Positions 14,552 to 23,336 of a stretch of 51,384 nt of DNA are shown here, in pieces. The position numbers and the translations under genes were made by a program. Origin of the DNA: Novosphingobium aerophilum (GTDB lineage Bacteria > Pseudomonadota > Alphaproteobacteria > Sphingomonadales > Sphingomonadaceae); assembly GCF_014230305.1 (NCBI RefSeq), contig NZ_JACLAU010000025.1:1-51384 (forward strand), read 5' to 3'. The notes below the pieces were generated by a model that worked only from the letters and a program-made list of their open reading frames with translations, was not told where the DNA came from and did not search any database. The first letter of the stretch is position 1. Each line of letters starts with the position of its first letter.

Positions 14552-15642
14552 GCGCCGCCCCGGCCGCCCGGCTCGAAGCCCTCACCGGGCTGCGCGGCCT
14601 CGCGGCGTGGTACGTGGTGTTCTACCACATCCGCCTGACCCTGACCGGACTGCTCCCGGCCCCGCTGATCGCGGTGCTGGCCAAGGGCTATCTCGCGGTG
14701 GACCTGTTCTTCATGCTGTCGGGCTTCGTGCTGTGGCTGAACTATGGCGCGCGCTTCGCCCGGCCGGATGCGGCCACGGTGGGCCGGTTCTGGTGGCGGC
14801 GGATTGCCCGGATCTGGCCGCTGCACGCGGTGGTCCTCGCCGGGTTCTGCGGCTTCGTCGCGCTGCTGGCGCTGACCGGGCGTGATCGCGCCGGCTATCC
14901 GCTGGGCGAACTGCCGCTCCACCTGCTGCTCGTCCAGAACTGGGGCTTCACCCCGCGGCTGACGTGGAACCACCCGGCCTGGTCGATCAGCGCCGAGCTG
15001 GGCGCCTATCTGCTGTTCCCGCTGATCGCCTGGCTGACCCGTCGCGAATGGAGCCCGGCCGCGCTGCTCGGCGGTCTGGCCGTGCTGCTCACCGTGCTCC
15101 ACGCGCTCTTCGCGGCGGGTGGTCACCGCATCCTGGGCGCGGAGATCGTCCACCTCGGCCTGCCGCGGTGCCTGATCGAGTTCACCGCCGGCACCCTGGC
15201 GGCGCGCCTGTGGCAGCATTGGCACGATCATCCCGCCGCCGCCCGGTTCGCCTGGCTGGGGGGCGCCGGAGCCCTGGCGACCGGCGCGGCCGGCCTGGCC
15301 CTGGACCTGCCCGAAACCGCCTGGGTTCCGGCCCTGTTGCTCCAGCTCCTGCTCGGCCTGGCGCTGGCGCGCGGACCGATCACCGCGCGACTGGCGCGCG
15401 GACCGCTGCACTGGCTGGGCGAGGTCAGCTATTCGACCTACCTGTGCCACTTCGGCCTGTTCATCGCGTTCAAGCTGCTGCTGGTGGATGACGCGCTGCA
15501 GCTCGACGCCCTGCGGCTGGCCCTGTTCATCGCGGTGCTGCTGATCGTCTCCGGACTGTCCCACAGGTGGATCGAGCTGCCGGCCCAGCGCGCGCTCAAT
15601 GCCCCGGGGCCCCGCCCCAGACTGCGCCCTGGCCCAGCCTGA
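14548..15642 (+). CDS. Acyltransferase 3 family membrane protein (OafA/YrhL type)
   Basis: Encodes 364 residues with roughly ten membrane segments. The hallmark of the family is present: RLEALTGLRGLAAWYVVFYH at the N-terminus (the R-x10-H type signature), then GYLAVDLFFMLSGFVLW, RRIARIWPLH, and AWSISAELGAYLLFPL with the conserved E. The C-terminal SYSTYLCHFGLF is also typical. Such proteins move acetyl or other acyl groups across the inner membrane onto surface polysaccharide. The GTG start at 14548 overlaps the O-ligase stop (GTGA) and is preceded by a strong AGGAGG at 14535-14540, so translation is coupled with the O-ligase. Its substrate is probably the glycan made by this cluster. Confidence 0.93.
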   Translation: MSAAPAARLEALTGLRGLAAWYVVFYHIRLTLTGLLPAPLIAVLAKGYLAVDLFFMLSGFVLWLNYGARFARPDAATVGRFWWRRIARIWPLHAVVLAGFCGFVALLALTGRDRAGYPLGELPLHLLLVQNWGFTPRLTWNHPAWSISAELGAYLLFPLIAWLTRREWSPAALLGGLAVLLTVLHALFAAGGHRILGAEIVHLGLPRCLIEFTAGTLAARLWQHWHDHPAAARFAWLGGAGALATGAAGLALDLPETAWVPALLLQLLLGLALARGPITARLARGPLHWLGEVSYSTYLCHFGLFIAFKLLLVDDALQLDALRLALFIAVLLIVSGLSHRWIELPAQRALNAPGPRPRLRPGPA

Positions 15643-15670
15643 TCGGGTCCGGCAGGCGCCGACAGTCGGC

Positions 15671-16903
15671 TCAGCCCTTGCGGCGGCCGTGGCGGGCGAT
15701 GAAGCCCTCCACCTCGGGCGCGATCCGCGTGCGCCAGCGGCTGCCGTTGAAGATCCCGTAATGCCCGACTTCGGGCGCGAGCAGATACTGCTTGCGCGAT
15801 TCCTTGAGCCCGGTCGTCAGCTTCAGCGCGGCCTTGGTCTGGCCGATCCCCGAGATATCGTCGTTCTCGCCCTCGATCGCCAGGATCGCGGTGTCGGTGA
15901 TGGCCCCCAAATCGATTCGCTTCCCGCGATGCTCCAGCTCGCCCTTCGGCAGCGAGTGGCGCTGGAACACGTGCTCGATGGTCTGGAGGTAGAATTCGGC
16001 GGTCATGTCGCAGACCGACCGGTACTCGTCATAGAACGCCTTCTTCGCGTCGGCGCTCTCGCCATCGCCCTCCACAAGGTGCTGGAACATCTGCCAGTGG
16101 CTCATCAGGTGGGTCTGGAGGTTCATCGACAGGAACCCGGCGAGCTGCAGGAAGCCCGGATAGACCCGCCGCCCGGCACCCGGATAGCCCAGCGGCACGG
16201 TGGCGATGACATTGTGCTTGAACCACGACAGCGGGCGATTGACCGCGACGTCGTTGACGCTGGTCGGCGCCTCGCGGGTGTCGACCGGGCCGCCCATCAT
16301 GGTCAGTGTCGCCGGCCGGCAGGGGTGCCGGTTGGCGCCCATCACCGCCGTGGCGGCCAGCGCCGGGACCGAAGGCTGGCACACCGCCAGCATATGCGTG
16401 CCGGGACCGATGTATTCCAGGAACCCGACGATGTAGTCGATGTAGTCGTCCAGATCGAACGGGCCTTCCTCGGTCGCGACGAACTTGGCATCGGCCCAGT
16501 CGGTGATGAAGACCTCGGCGCTCTCCAGCATTCGCGCCACAGTGCCGCGCAGCAGGGTGGCGAAGTGGCCACTCATCGGGGCGACGATCAGCAGTTTCGG
16601 CGCTCCGGCGGGCAGCCCGGGATGGCTGAAGCGCAGCAGGTTGCCGAAAGGCCGGCGCATCACGATCGCTTCGGTCACGGGGTGGGCAACGCCCTGCACC
16701 GTCACGGTGGCGATGCCGAAGTCGGGCTTGCCGCGCGGCGCGGCGGCATGGGCGAAGACGTCGAGCGCCGAGGCCATGACCGGGCCCAGCCCCATGTAGC
16801 CCATGGGCAGGGCCGGGTTGTTGAGCAGCTCCGCGGTGACCGATGCCCAGGCGCTGGCACTGGTCAGCAGCGCACGGTTCAGTTCATAGGCGTTGTACAG
16901 CAC
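15671..16903 (-). CDS. phaZ: Intracellular polyhydroxybutyrate depolymerase
   Basis: Encodes 410 residues, the usual size for intracellular PhaZ that mobilises native PHB granules. The lipase-box-like motif is VCQPSVP, with Cys175 in place of the usual Ser; a nucleophilic Cys in this motif is known for PhaZa1 of Ralstonia eutropha. A conserved His at the end, in APEVGHYGIFNGSRWR, completes the expected triad. No signal peptide is present, in keeping with cytosolic granule-bound action. The GTG start at 16903 was chosen because AGGAAG precedes it by six bases and because VLYNAYELNRA is the family's N-terminus; the frame is open to 16981 without such support. The divergent ABC transporter starts at 17071. 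Confidence 0.9.
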   Translation of the reverse strand: MLYNAYELNRALLTSASAWASVTAELLNNPALPMGYMGLGPVMASALDVFAHAAAPRGKPDFGIATVTVQGVAHPVTEAIVMRRPFGNLLRFSHPGLPAGAPKLLIVAPMSGHFATLLRGTVARMLESAEVFITDWADAKFVATEEGPFDLDDYIDYIVGFLEYIGPGTHMLAVCQPSVPALAATAVMGANRHPCRPATLTMMGGPVDTREAPTSVNDVAVNRPLSWFKHNVIATVPLGYPGAGRRVYPGFLQLAGFLSMNLQTHLMSHWQMFQHLVEGDGESADAKKAFYDEYRSVCDMTAEFYLQTIEHVFQRHSLPKGELEHRGKRIDLGAITDTAILAIEGENDDISGIGQTKAALKLTTGLKESRKQYLLAPEVGHYGIFNGSRWRTRIAPEVEGFIARHGRRKG

Positions 16904-16975
16904 TTCGGTCTTCCTGTCCTGCGGCGCCGGGCGCGCATCTCCCGAGGGGGCAGAGATGCGCCCGGGCCGCCCGTT

Positions 16976-16997
16976 TTGCAATGCAACAAAGGTTGCA
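16976..16997. promoter_or_regulatory. Overlapping TGCA palindromes between phaZ and ABC transporter
   Basis: TTGCAATGCAA (16976-16986) is an 11-base palindrome and overlaps TGCAAC-AAAG-GTTGCA (16982-16997), a perfect 6-base inverted repeat. The pair lies 73-94 bases upstream of the phaZ GTG. PhaR-type PHA regulators are known to bind TGCA-rich sites, so this is a candidate operator; the link to PhaR is inference. Confidence 0.5.
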
Positions 16998-17070
16998 TGG
17001 CCGGGTTAAATTTCGTCAAGCCCGCGTGTGCATCTTTTTCCGGAGCCCGCGCTGCGCTAGGGGCCGGACC

Positions 17071-18888
17071 ATGGCTCGAAGACCTTCTGCCCGTGTTGCC
17101 ACGTCCGACGTGCCGGAAGGCAAGCCTGCCCGCGATCTCGGTCCGCTGCGGATGGTCTGGGCCATGGCCGGCCGCTATCCGCGCCAGATCCTGTTTGCGG
17201 TCACGGCGCTGCTGACCTCGTCGCTGGCGACGATGGCCATCCCGATGCGGGCCCGTATGATCGTCGATCATGGCTTCGGGGCCGGCGCCAGCACGGACGA
17301 GATCAACCACGCCTTCGAAGGCCTGCTGGTGATCATCCTGGTGCTGGGCCTGGCGACGGCGGTCCGTTTCTACTGGGTATCTTGGCTGGGCGAACGGGTC
17401 GTGGCCGACCTGCGCGAGGCCGTGCAGCGCAACCTGCTGCGGCTCCCCCCCAGCTTCTTCGAAGCCAACAGCCCCAAGGAAATCTCTTCACGGATGACCT
17501 CGGACACCTCGCAGATCGAGGTGGTGGTGGGGACAACGGTCTCCATCGCGCTGCGCAACCTGATCACCGGGATCATCGGCACGGGCTATCTGTTCTACCT
17601 GTCGCCCAGCCTCACGCTGCAGCTGGTAATCGCCATTCCGCTGATCATCGCGCCCATCGTCTGGTTCGGACGCCGCCTGTCCAAGGCCTCCCGCCTCAGC
17701 CAGGACCGGGTTGCCGATGTTGGCGCGCTGGTGACCGAGGTGCTCGGCGCGATGCGCGTGGTCCAGTCCTTCAACCAGGAAGACCGCGAGGCGGATCGGT
17801 TCGCCACTTCGGCGGAGGCGATTTTCGCGGCGGCGCGGCGCCGGATCAAGATTCGCGCGGTCATGACCGCCATGGTCATGGTCCTGGTGTTCGGATCGAT
17901 CGCCGTGATCATGTGGCAGGGGTCGATCAGCGTGGCCACCGGGGCCCTCAGCAGCGGCACGATCACCGCGTTCGTGCTGACCGGGCTGCTGGTTGCCGGG
18001 GCCTTCGGCGCCCTGACCGAGGTCTATGGCGACCTGCTGCGTGGTGCCGGGGCGGCGAGCCGGCTGAACGAGTTGCTCAACGAAAAGCCCCTGATCGCGG
18101 CGCCCGAGCGGCCGATCGCCCTGCCGGCGCCCCCGCGCGGCCAGTTGAGCTTCGAGCGGGTCTCGTTCCGCTATCCCGCACGCCCGGACATGGCCGCCAT
18201 CAGCGAGTTCAGCCTGACCATCGAGCCGGGCGAGACCGTCGCCCTGGTCGGGCCTTCGGGCGCGGGCAAGTCCACCGTGTTCCAGCTCGCCCAGCGGTTC
18301 TACGATCCGCAGGCGGGCACGATCAAGCTCGACGGGGTGCCGCTCGCCTCGGCCGATCCCGCCGAAGTGCGCCGGCGCATGGCGATCGTGCCGCAGGAGG
18401 GCATCCTGTTCGCCGCCAGCGCGCGTGACAACCTGCGCTATGGCAACTGGGACGCCTCGGACGAGGCGATCTGGGAAGCCGCCCGCGCCGCCAATGCCGA
18501 ATCCTTCCTCCGCGAGCTGCCCGAAGGGCTCGACAGCTTCCTCGGCGAGAACGGCGCGCGCCTCTCCGGCGGGCAGCGCCAGCGGATCGCCATCGCCCGC
18601 GCGCTGCTGCGCCAGGCTCCGATCCTGCTGCTCGACGAGGCGACCAGCGCGCTCGACGCCGAGAGCGAGCGACTGGTCCAGGACGCGCTCGACCGGCTGA
18701 TGGCCAGCCGCACCACCCTGGTGATCGCGCACCGGCTCGCCACAGTGCGCCAGGCGGACCGCATCGTGGTGATGGACGGCGGGCGAATCGTCGAGCAGGG
18801 AACCCACCAGCGGCTGATCGCCGAAGGCGGGCTCTATGCGCGCCTGGCCTCGCTGCAGTTCGACGACCAGACCGTTCCCGCGACCTGA
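17071..18888 (+). CDS. ABC exporter, fused permease and ATPase (MsbA-related)
   Basis: Encodes 605 residues: an N-terminal six-helix type-1 ABC exporter domain (about 35-340) fused to a nucleotide-binding domain (about 365-600). Walker A is GPSGAGKST, the Q-loop is IVPQEGILFAAS, the ABC signature is LSGGQRQRIAIARALL, Walker B is ILLLDEATSALD and the switch His is in VIAHRLATV. It matches the MsbA-related group of homodimeric exporters (TIGR02204-like). Substrates in this group are lipids or hydrophobic compounds but cannot be fixed here. The start ATG 17071 gives a normal length; the frame remains open to 16843 inside the divergent phaZ. The 168-base gap to phaZ holds both promoters. Confidence 0.93.
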   Translation: MARRPSARVATSDVPEGKPARDLGPLRMVWAMAGRYPRQILFAVTALLTSSLATMAIPMRARMIVDHGFGAGASTDEINHAFEGLLVIILVLGLATAVRFYWVSWLGERVVADLREAVQRNLLRLPPSFFEANSPKEISSRMTSDTSQIEVVVGTTVSIALRNLITGIIGTGYLFYLSPSLTLQLVIAIPLIIAPIVWFGRRLSKASRLSQDRVADVGALVTEVLGAMRVVQSFNQEDREADRFATSAEAIFAAARRRIKIRAVMTAMVMVLVFGSIAVIMWQGSISVATGALSSGTITAFVLTGLLVAGAFGALTEVYGDLLRGAGAASRLNELLNEKPLIAAPERPIALPAPPRGQLSFERVSFRYPARPDMAAISEFSLTIEPGETVALVGPSGAGKSTVFQLAQRFYDPQAGTIKLDGVPLASADPAEVRRRMAIVPQEGILFAASARDNLRYGNWDASDEAIWEAARAANAESFLRELPEGLDSFLGENGARLSGGQRQRIAIARALLRQAPILLLDEATSALDAESERLVQDALDRLMASRTTLVIAHRLATVRQADRIVVMDGGRIVEQGTHQRLIAEGGLYARLASLQFDDQTVPAT

Positions 18889-19016
18889 AGCGGCGCACAT
18901 CGGCCCAAAAACCGCCCCATAACAGGACGGTTGCGCCAAACGCACGAGGCGATATGGTGCCCGCATGGTTGCATCCGTAACCGCATCCCCTGCCAACTGA
19001 CCGGACCAAGTTCCTC

Positions 19017-21179
19017 ATGACCAAGGCTTTCCTGCTCGCCGCCAGCGGAGCTGCGCTGGCGCTCACCCTGATCGCCCCCGCGACCGCCCAGACCGCCGCC
19101 CCGACCCCGTCCGCACCGGCCGCCGCCGCCGCTGCCGCCAGCGACGAGGTGGGTGACTGGGGCAAGGCCGGGCTCCAGACCCAGTGGATCGACCGCGCGG
19201 TGAAACCGGGCGACGATTTCTTCCGGTACGTGAACGGCAAGTGGGTCGACCAGTTCGAGATCCCCTCCGATCGCACCGCATGGGGCTCGTTCCACCAGCT
19301 TCGCGCCCTGTCGGAATCCCGCGTCCGCGCGATCCTCGACGATCTGGCGGCGAAGAAGCCCGCGCCGGGCAGCGACGAAGGACGCATCCTGGCGGTCTAC
19401 ACCGCCTTCATGGACCAGGACGCGATCGAGGCGGCCGGGCTCACCCCGGCGCGGCCCCTGCTGGACAAGATCGCCGCGGTGCGCAGCGCCGACGATCTCC
19501 TGCCGCTGTTCGCCGCGCCCGGGCTGCCCAGCCCGTTCGACGCCGGGGTCGACGCCGACCCGAAGCAGAGCGACCGCTATGCCCTGCAGCTCTCGCTGGG
19601 CGGCCTCGGCCTGCCGGACCGTGACTACTACCTGTCGGACAACCCCCGCTTCCCGCCGATCCGCGCGCAGTACAAGGCCTATACCGCCATGCTGCTGGGC
19701 GAGGCCGGGATCGCCGATCCGCAGGGCATGGCCGAGAAGGTCTATGCGCTGGAGACCGAACTGGCCCGCGCCTCGTGGGACCGCGCGGTCAGCCGCGACA
19801 GCGATCTGACCTATCACAAGCTGACCGTGGCCGAGATTGCCGCCCTGCCAGGCGGGGCTGACCTGCTGGCCTTCATCCGCGCCAACGGGCCCACTGCGGC
19901 GGCCGCGCCGGCGGTGATCATGGCCGAGCTGCCGCTGACCCCCGAGCAGATCGAGAAGGCGCGGCTGACCCCGGATGATCTGAAGGCCAAGGTCGGCGGC
20001 GGCATCCCCGCCGCCCTGGGGCTGATCCGTAGCCAGCCGCTCGACGTGTGGAAGGCCTGGCTCGCGGCCCGGTTCCTGTCCGGTCACGCCGCGTACCTGC
20101 CCAAGCGCATCGATGACGCGAACTTCGCGTTCTATGGCAAGCTGCTGTCGGGCCAGCCCGAACAGCGCGCGCGGTGGAAGCGGGCCGTCGACGTGGTCGA
20201 GCGCCAACTGGGCGACCTGCTCGGCCAGATCTACGCGGCCCGCTACTTCCCCGCCGCCAACCGCGCGGCAATGACCGAACTGGTCGGCAACCTGCGCAAG
20301 GCGATGGCCGCCAACCTGGCCGAGCTGTCGTGGATGGGCCCGGCCACTCGCGCCCAGGCCGAAGCCAAGCTGGCCGCCTTCACCCCGAAGATCGGCAGCA
20401 CCGACAAGTGGAAGGACTATGCCGGGCTGACCGTGGCCCCCAACACCGCCTTCGCCAACGCGCTGGCGGCGAGCACCTGGCAGTCGGCATTCTATGACAA
20501 GCGGATCGGCCAGCCGATCGACCGCAGCGAATGGTACATGCAGCCGCAGACGGTCAACGCCTACTACAGCCCGCAGCGCAACGAGATCGTCTTCCCGGCC
20601 GCCATCCTGCAGCCGCCGTTCTTCAACCTGTCGGCCGATCCGGCGGTGAACTATGGCGCGATCGGCGCGGTGATCGGCCACGAGATGGGCCATGGCTTCG
20701 ACGACCAGGGCGCCAAGTTCGACGGCACCGGCAATCTGCGCGACTGGTGGACCGATGCGGACAAGAAGAACTTCGTCGCCCTGACCGACCGTCTGGTCGA
20801 TCAGTACAACAAGCTCTGTCCGTTCGATGGCGGCAAGACCTGCGTCAACGGCCGGCTCACCCTGGGCGAGAACATCGGCGATATCGGCGGGGTCAGCCTG
20901 GCCTATCGCGCCTACAAGCTGTCGCTGGGGGGCAAGCCGGCACCGGTGATCGACGGCCTGACCGGCGATCAGCGCTTCTTCATGGGCTATGCCCAGGTCT
21001 GGCGCTCGAAGTACCGCGAGGAAACCGCCCGGCAGTTGCTGCTGATCGATCCGCACTCGCCGGCCAAGTACCGGGTCAACGGCATCGTCCGCAACTTCCC
21101 CGAATGGTACCAGGCCTTCGGGGTCAAGCCCGGCGACGCGCTGTACCTGCCTCCGGAGCAGCGCATCCGCATCTGGTGA
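19017..21179 (+). CDS. Exported M13-family zinc metallopeptidase (neprilysin/PepO type)
   Basis: Encodes 720 residues. The N-terminus MTKAFLLAASGAALALTLIA with an A-T-A-Q end is a signal peptide, so the enzyme acts in the periplasm or beyond. The M13_N domain begins at about residue 55 with VKPGDDFFRYVNGKW. The catalytic zinc motif is H555-E-M-G-H559 (VIGHEMGHGFDDQG), with the third ligand and its Asp in E618-NIGD622. The substrate-binding NAYYSP and C-terminal conserved region with YRVNGIVRNFPEWYQAF are intact. M13 enzymes cleave oligopeptides. It stands alone, followed 116 bases later by uppP. No frameshift or missing ligand is seen. Confidence 0.95.
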   Translation: MTKAFLLAASGAALALTLIAPATAQTAAPTPSAPAAAAAAASDEVGDWGKAGLQTQWIDRAVKPGDDFFRYVNGKWVDQFEIPSDRTAWGSFHQLRALSESRVRAILDDLAAKKPAPGSDEGRILAVYTAFMDQDAIEAAGLTPARPLLDKIAAVRSADDLLPLFAAPGLPSPFDAGVDADPKQSDRYALQLSLGGLGLPDRDYYLSDNPRFPPIRAQYKAYTAMLLGEAGIADPQGMAEKVYALETELARASWDRAVSRDSDLTYHKLTVAEIAALPGGADLLAFIRANGPTAAAAPAVIMAELPLTPEQIEKARLTPDDLKAKVGGGIPAALGLIRSQPLDVWKAWLAARFLSGHAAYLPKRIDDANFAFYGKLLSGQPEQRARWKRAVDVVERQLGDLLGQIYAARYFPAANRAAMTELVGNLRKAMAANLAELSWMGPATRAQAEAKLAAFTPKIGSTDKWKDYAGLTVAPNTAFANALAASTWQSAFYDKRIGQPIDRSEWYMQPQTVNAYYSPQRNEIVFPAAILQPPFFNLSADPAVNYGAIGAVIGHEMGHGFDDQGAKFDGTGNLRDWWTDADKKNFVALTDRLVDQYNKLCPFDGGKTCVNGRLTLGENIGDIGGVSLAYRAYKLSLGGKPAPVIDGLTGDQRFFMGYAQVWRSKYREETARQLLLIDPHSPAKYRVNGIVRNFPEWYQAFGVKPGDALYLPPEQRIRIW

Positions 21180-21295
21180 GGAACCAGTCCTTCCCGCTGC
21201 CGGCGGGGAGGCCTGCACCGGACCTTGATGACAAATCCGCCATGACGGGCGCGACGGCTTGCCAGTGTCGCTGCCGCCCGGCATGACGCGCGGCC

Positions 21296-22108
21296 ATGAC
21301 GCTGACCATCACCGCCATCCTGCTCGGCATCGTCGAGGGCCTGACCGAGTTCCTGCCCGTCTCCTCGACCGGGCACCTGATCCTGGCCACCGAGCTGTTC
21401 GGGTTCGATGCCGACACCTGGAAGGTGTTCAACGTGGTGATCCAGCTGGGCGCCATCCTGGCCGTGGTGGTGCAGTACTGGCGCACCTTCTGGGCGGTGG
21501 GCCTGGGGCTGCTCAAGCTTGAGCCGCTGAGCCTGGCGTTCCTGCGCAACCTGCTCCTGGCCTTCCTGCCCTCGGTGGTGATCGGGCTGGCCGCCAAGCG
21601 ATACATCGACGTCATGCTGGGCAGTCCCCTGGTGGTCTGCGTCGCGCTGGTGCTGGGCGGCTTCGCCATCCTGGCGATCGAACGCACGGCCAAGCCCGGT
21701 CCGGCCACCGGGATCGGCCAGTTGCCCGCGCGCCAGGCGATCGGGGTGGGCCTGGTCCAGTGCATCGCCATGATCCCGGGGGTCAGCCGGTCGGGGGCGA
21801 CGATCATGGGCGCGCTGGCGATGGGGATCGAGCGGCGCACCGCCGCCGAATTCAGCTTCTTCCTGGCGATCCCGACCATGCTGGGCGCGACCGTGCTGGA
21901 ACTGCACGACAACCGGGCCGCGCTGATGAGCGGCGCCGGGCCGGTCGGCTGGAGCGAGATCGCGATCGGCTTCGCCGTGTCGTTCGTGGTCGCGCTGGCG
22001 GTCATCAAGGGCTTCGTCGCCTTTGTCAGCCGCCGCGGCTTCGCCCCGTTCGCCTGGTACCGGATCGTGGCCGGCCTTGCCGCGGGCGCCTTCCTGCTCC
22101 TGCGCTGA
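21296..22108 (+). CDS. uppP: Undecaprenyl-diphosphatase (BacA type)
   Basis: Encodes 270 residues, standard for UppP/BacA, the integral membrane enzyme that dephosphorylates undecaprenyl diphosphate in the periplasm so that the lipid carrier can be reused for peptidoglycan and surface glycans. Both signature motifs are present: GIVEGLTEFLPVSSTGHLIL at residue 10 onward (glutamate-rich motif) and PGVSRSGATIMGALAMGIER around residue 160 (Ser/Arg motif). About eight membrane segments are visible. It probably has its own promoter in the 116 bases after the M13 peptidase gene. Its lipid carrier is shared with the glycan cluster at 11.6-15.6 kb. Confidence 0.96.
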   Translation: MTLTITAILLGIVEGLTEFLPVSSTGHLILATELFGFDADTWKVFNVVIQLGAILAVVVQYWRTFWAVGLGLLKLEPLSLAFLRNLLLAFLPSVVIGLAAKRYIDVMLGSPLVVCVALVLGGFAILAIERTAKPGPATGIGQLPARQAIGVGLVQCIAMIPGVSRSGATIMGALAMGIERRTAAEFSFFLAIPTMLGATVLELHDNRAALMSGAGPVGWSEIAIGFAVSFVVALAVIKGFVAFVSRRGFAPFAWYRIVAGLAAGAFLLLR

Positions 22109-22248
22109 CCCTGCCCGGATCCTGAGCATAGCCCCTGCGCGGCCGTGGTCGCGACCGGCTCTTTGCGCCCGGCGGGGAACCGGGGCGTCTCCCCATGCTT
22201 TTCCTGTGCAGACAGCGACATGCGGTCAGCAGCACAAGGATAACGGTT

Positions 22249-22518
22249 ATGGGCCTCATCATTCTGATCATCGTGGGAGGCATCCTCGGCTGGCTTGCCA
22301 GCATCGTGATGCGCACCGACGGACAGCAGGGCATCTTTCTGAACATCATCGTCGGCATTGTCGGCGCCCTTCTGGCCGGTTTCATCCTCAATCCGCTGAT
22401 CGGCGGCAGCAACATCATGTCGGGCGATTTCTCGGCCAGCGCGCTGCTGGTCTCGTTCATCGGCGCGGTCGTGCTGCTGGCGATCGTCAATCTGGTTCGC
22501 CGGGGTTCGGTCCGCTGA
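22249..22518 (+). CDS. GlsB/YeaQ/YmgE family stress-response membrane protein
   Basis: Encodes 89 residues with three hydrophobic segments: MGLIILIIVGGILGWLAS, IFLNIIVGIVGALLAGFIL and ALLVSFIGAVVLLAIVNLV. The IVGxLGWLAS and NIIVGIVGALLAGFI signatures are those of the transglycosylase-associated protein family (GlsB/YeaQ/YmgE). The role is described only as stress-related in the cell envelope. ATG 22249 was chosen over an upstream in-frame start at 22195 because AAGGA lies nine bases before it and because the family begins MGL(I/L). A strong terminator follows at 22542. Confidence 0.92.
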   Translation: MGLIILIIVGGILGWLASIVMRTDGQQGIFLNIIVGIVGALLAGFILNPLIGGSNIMSGDFSASALLVSFIGAVVLLAIVNLVRRGSVR

Positions 22519-22541
22519 GGCGGCCCGGCCCGGCAACGTCG

Positions 22542-22571
22542 GGGACGGCAGCGCGGCTGCCGTCCCTTTTT
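22542..22571 (+). terminator. Rho-independent terminator after GlsB-like gene
   Basis: GGGACGGCAGC (22542-22552) and GCTGCCGTCCC (22556-22566) form a perfect 11-base stem with loop GCG, followed by five T (22567-22571). It lies 24 bases after the stop codon of the GlsB-like gene. Confidence 0.9.
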
Positions 22572-22594
22572 CATGCAAGGCGAAGGGCAAGACC

Positions 22595-22906
22595 ATGAAG
22601 GCACTGACGAAGGGAGTGATGCTCGCCACCGCCGCCACATTGGCGCTGGGGCTGGCGGCCTGCGACAGCAAGCGCGAGAACGCCGCCGAGGACCGGGCCG
22701 ATGCGGTCCGCGACGCGGCCGACGCGACCGCGGACGCGATCGACCAGAGCGCCGCACGGATGGGCGGGGCCGCCGAGGATCGGATGAACAACACCGCCGA
22801 CGCCATTCGCGAATCGGGCGAGGCCAAGGCCGATGCGATGGAGGACGCGGCCGACCGGACCGCAGCGCGCGCGGCCCCCTCCACCGCACCCCGCCAGAAC
22901 CGGTAG
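22595..22906 (+). CDS. Small Ala/Asp-rich lipoprotein, unknown function
   Basis: Encodes 103 residues. The leader MKALTKGVMLATAATLALGL ends in a lipobox LAAC, so Cys at residue 23 should be lipidated. The mature part is a ~75-residue amphipathic, Ala- and Asp-rich stretch with an approximate heptad-like spacing of Ala (DAVRDAADATADAIDQSA and RESGEAKADAMEDAADR), which predicts a single long helix. No family name can be given with confidence; it resembles small Lpp-like or entericidin-like envelope lipoproteins only in architecture. RBS AAGGCGAAGGGC precedes the ATG. It is a single-gene unit between two terminators. Confidence 0.75.
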   Translation: MKALTKGVMLATAATLALGLAACDSKRENAAEDRADAVRDAADATADAIDQSAARMGGAAEDRMNNTADAIRESGEAKADAMEDAADRTAARAAPSTAPRQNR

Positions 22907-22941
22907 GGCGATTCTCGCCGGCTCAGCGGGAGCAGGGGCCA

Positions 22942-22967
22942 GAGATCAGGGCCGGAGATCAGGGCCG
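22942..22967. repeat. Perfect 13-base tandem duplication
   Basis: GAGATCAGGGCCG occurs twice head-to-tail at 22942-22954 and 22955-22967. The second copy overlaps the left arm of the following terminator-like hairpin. Confidence 0.8.
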
Positions 22968-22999
22968 ACGGGATGCGCATGTCCCGTCGGCCTTGACTT
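22963..22999 (+). terminator. Terminator-like hairpin after the small lipoprotein
   Basis: GGCCGACGGGA (22963-22973) pairs perfectly with TCCCGTCGGCC (22982-22992) around an eight-base loop, followed by TTGACTTT. The T-run is interrupted, so strength is moderate. Confidence 0.7.
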
Positions 23000-23096
23000 T
23001 CCGGTGATTCCCCCGCAGAGGCCGCAACCTTGCCGGGCGGCGCATCCCTTGCGCCGCTCGATTCCGTTTACACTGCTTGCTTAGGAAAGCGTCGCC

Positions 23097-23264
23097 ATGG
23101 CGAAGCCCGCAACCGTCAAGATCCGGCTGGTCTCCACCGCCGACACCGGCTTCTTCTACGTCACCAAGAAGAACCCGCGCAACACGACCGAGAAGTTCGT
23201 GTTCAAGAAGTACGATCCGGTCGTGCGCAAGCATGTCGAATTCAAGGAAGCCAAGATCAAGTAA
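23097..23264 (+). CDS. rpmG: 50S ribosomal protein L33
   Basis: Encodes 55 residues ([20 protein letters not shown] at the start; ending EFKEAKIK), exactly the family size. The conserved core [20 protein letters not shown] followed by [11 protein letters not shown] is complete. None of the four zinc-binding cysteines of the C+ form is present, so this is the zinc-independent form. AGGA at 23083-23086 supports the ATG at 23097. It is too short to show up in a search limited to proteins of 60 residues or more. It is followed 72 bases later by lolA on the same strand, with a GC-rich palindrome (23275-23292) between them. Confidence 0.97.
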   Translation: MAKPATVKIRLVSTADTGFFYVTKKNPRNTTEKFVFKKYDPVVRKHVEFKEAKIK

Positions 23265-23336
23265 GCCGTGCCGTCCGGTTCCCCGGAACCGGGCAGGTTC
23301 ACGCCAAGTTCAAGGCCCGTCCGCAAGGAAAGCGGC

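Noticed and set aside
18834..21284. 816-residue minus-strand frame opposite the M13 peptidase
   Set aside because: Antisense shadow of a gene with an intact HEMGH motif and signal peptide.
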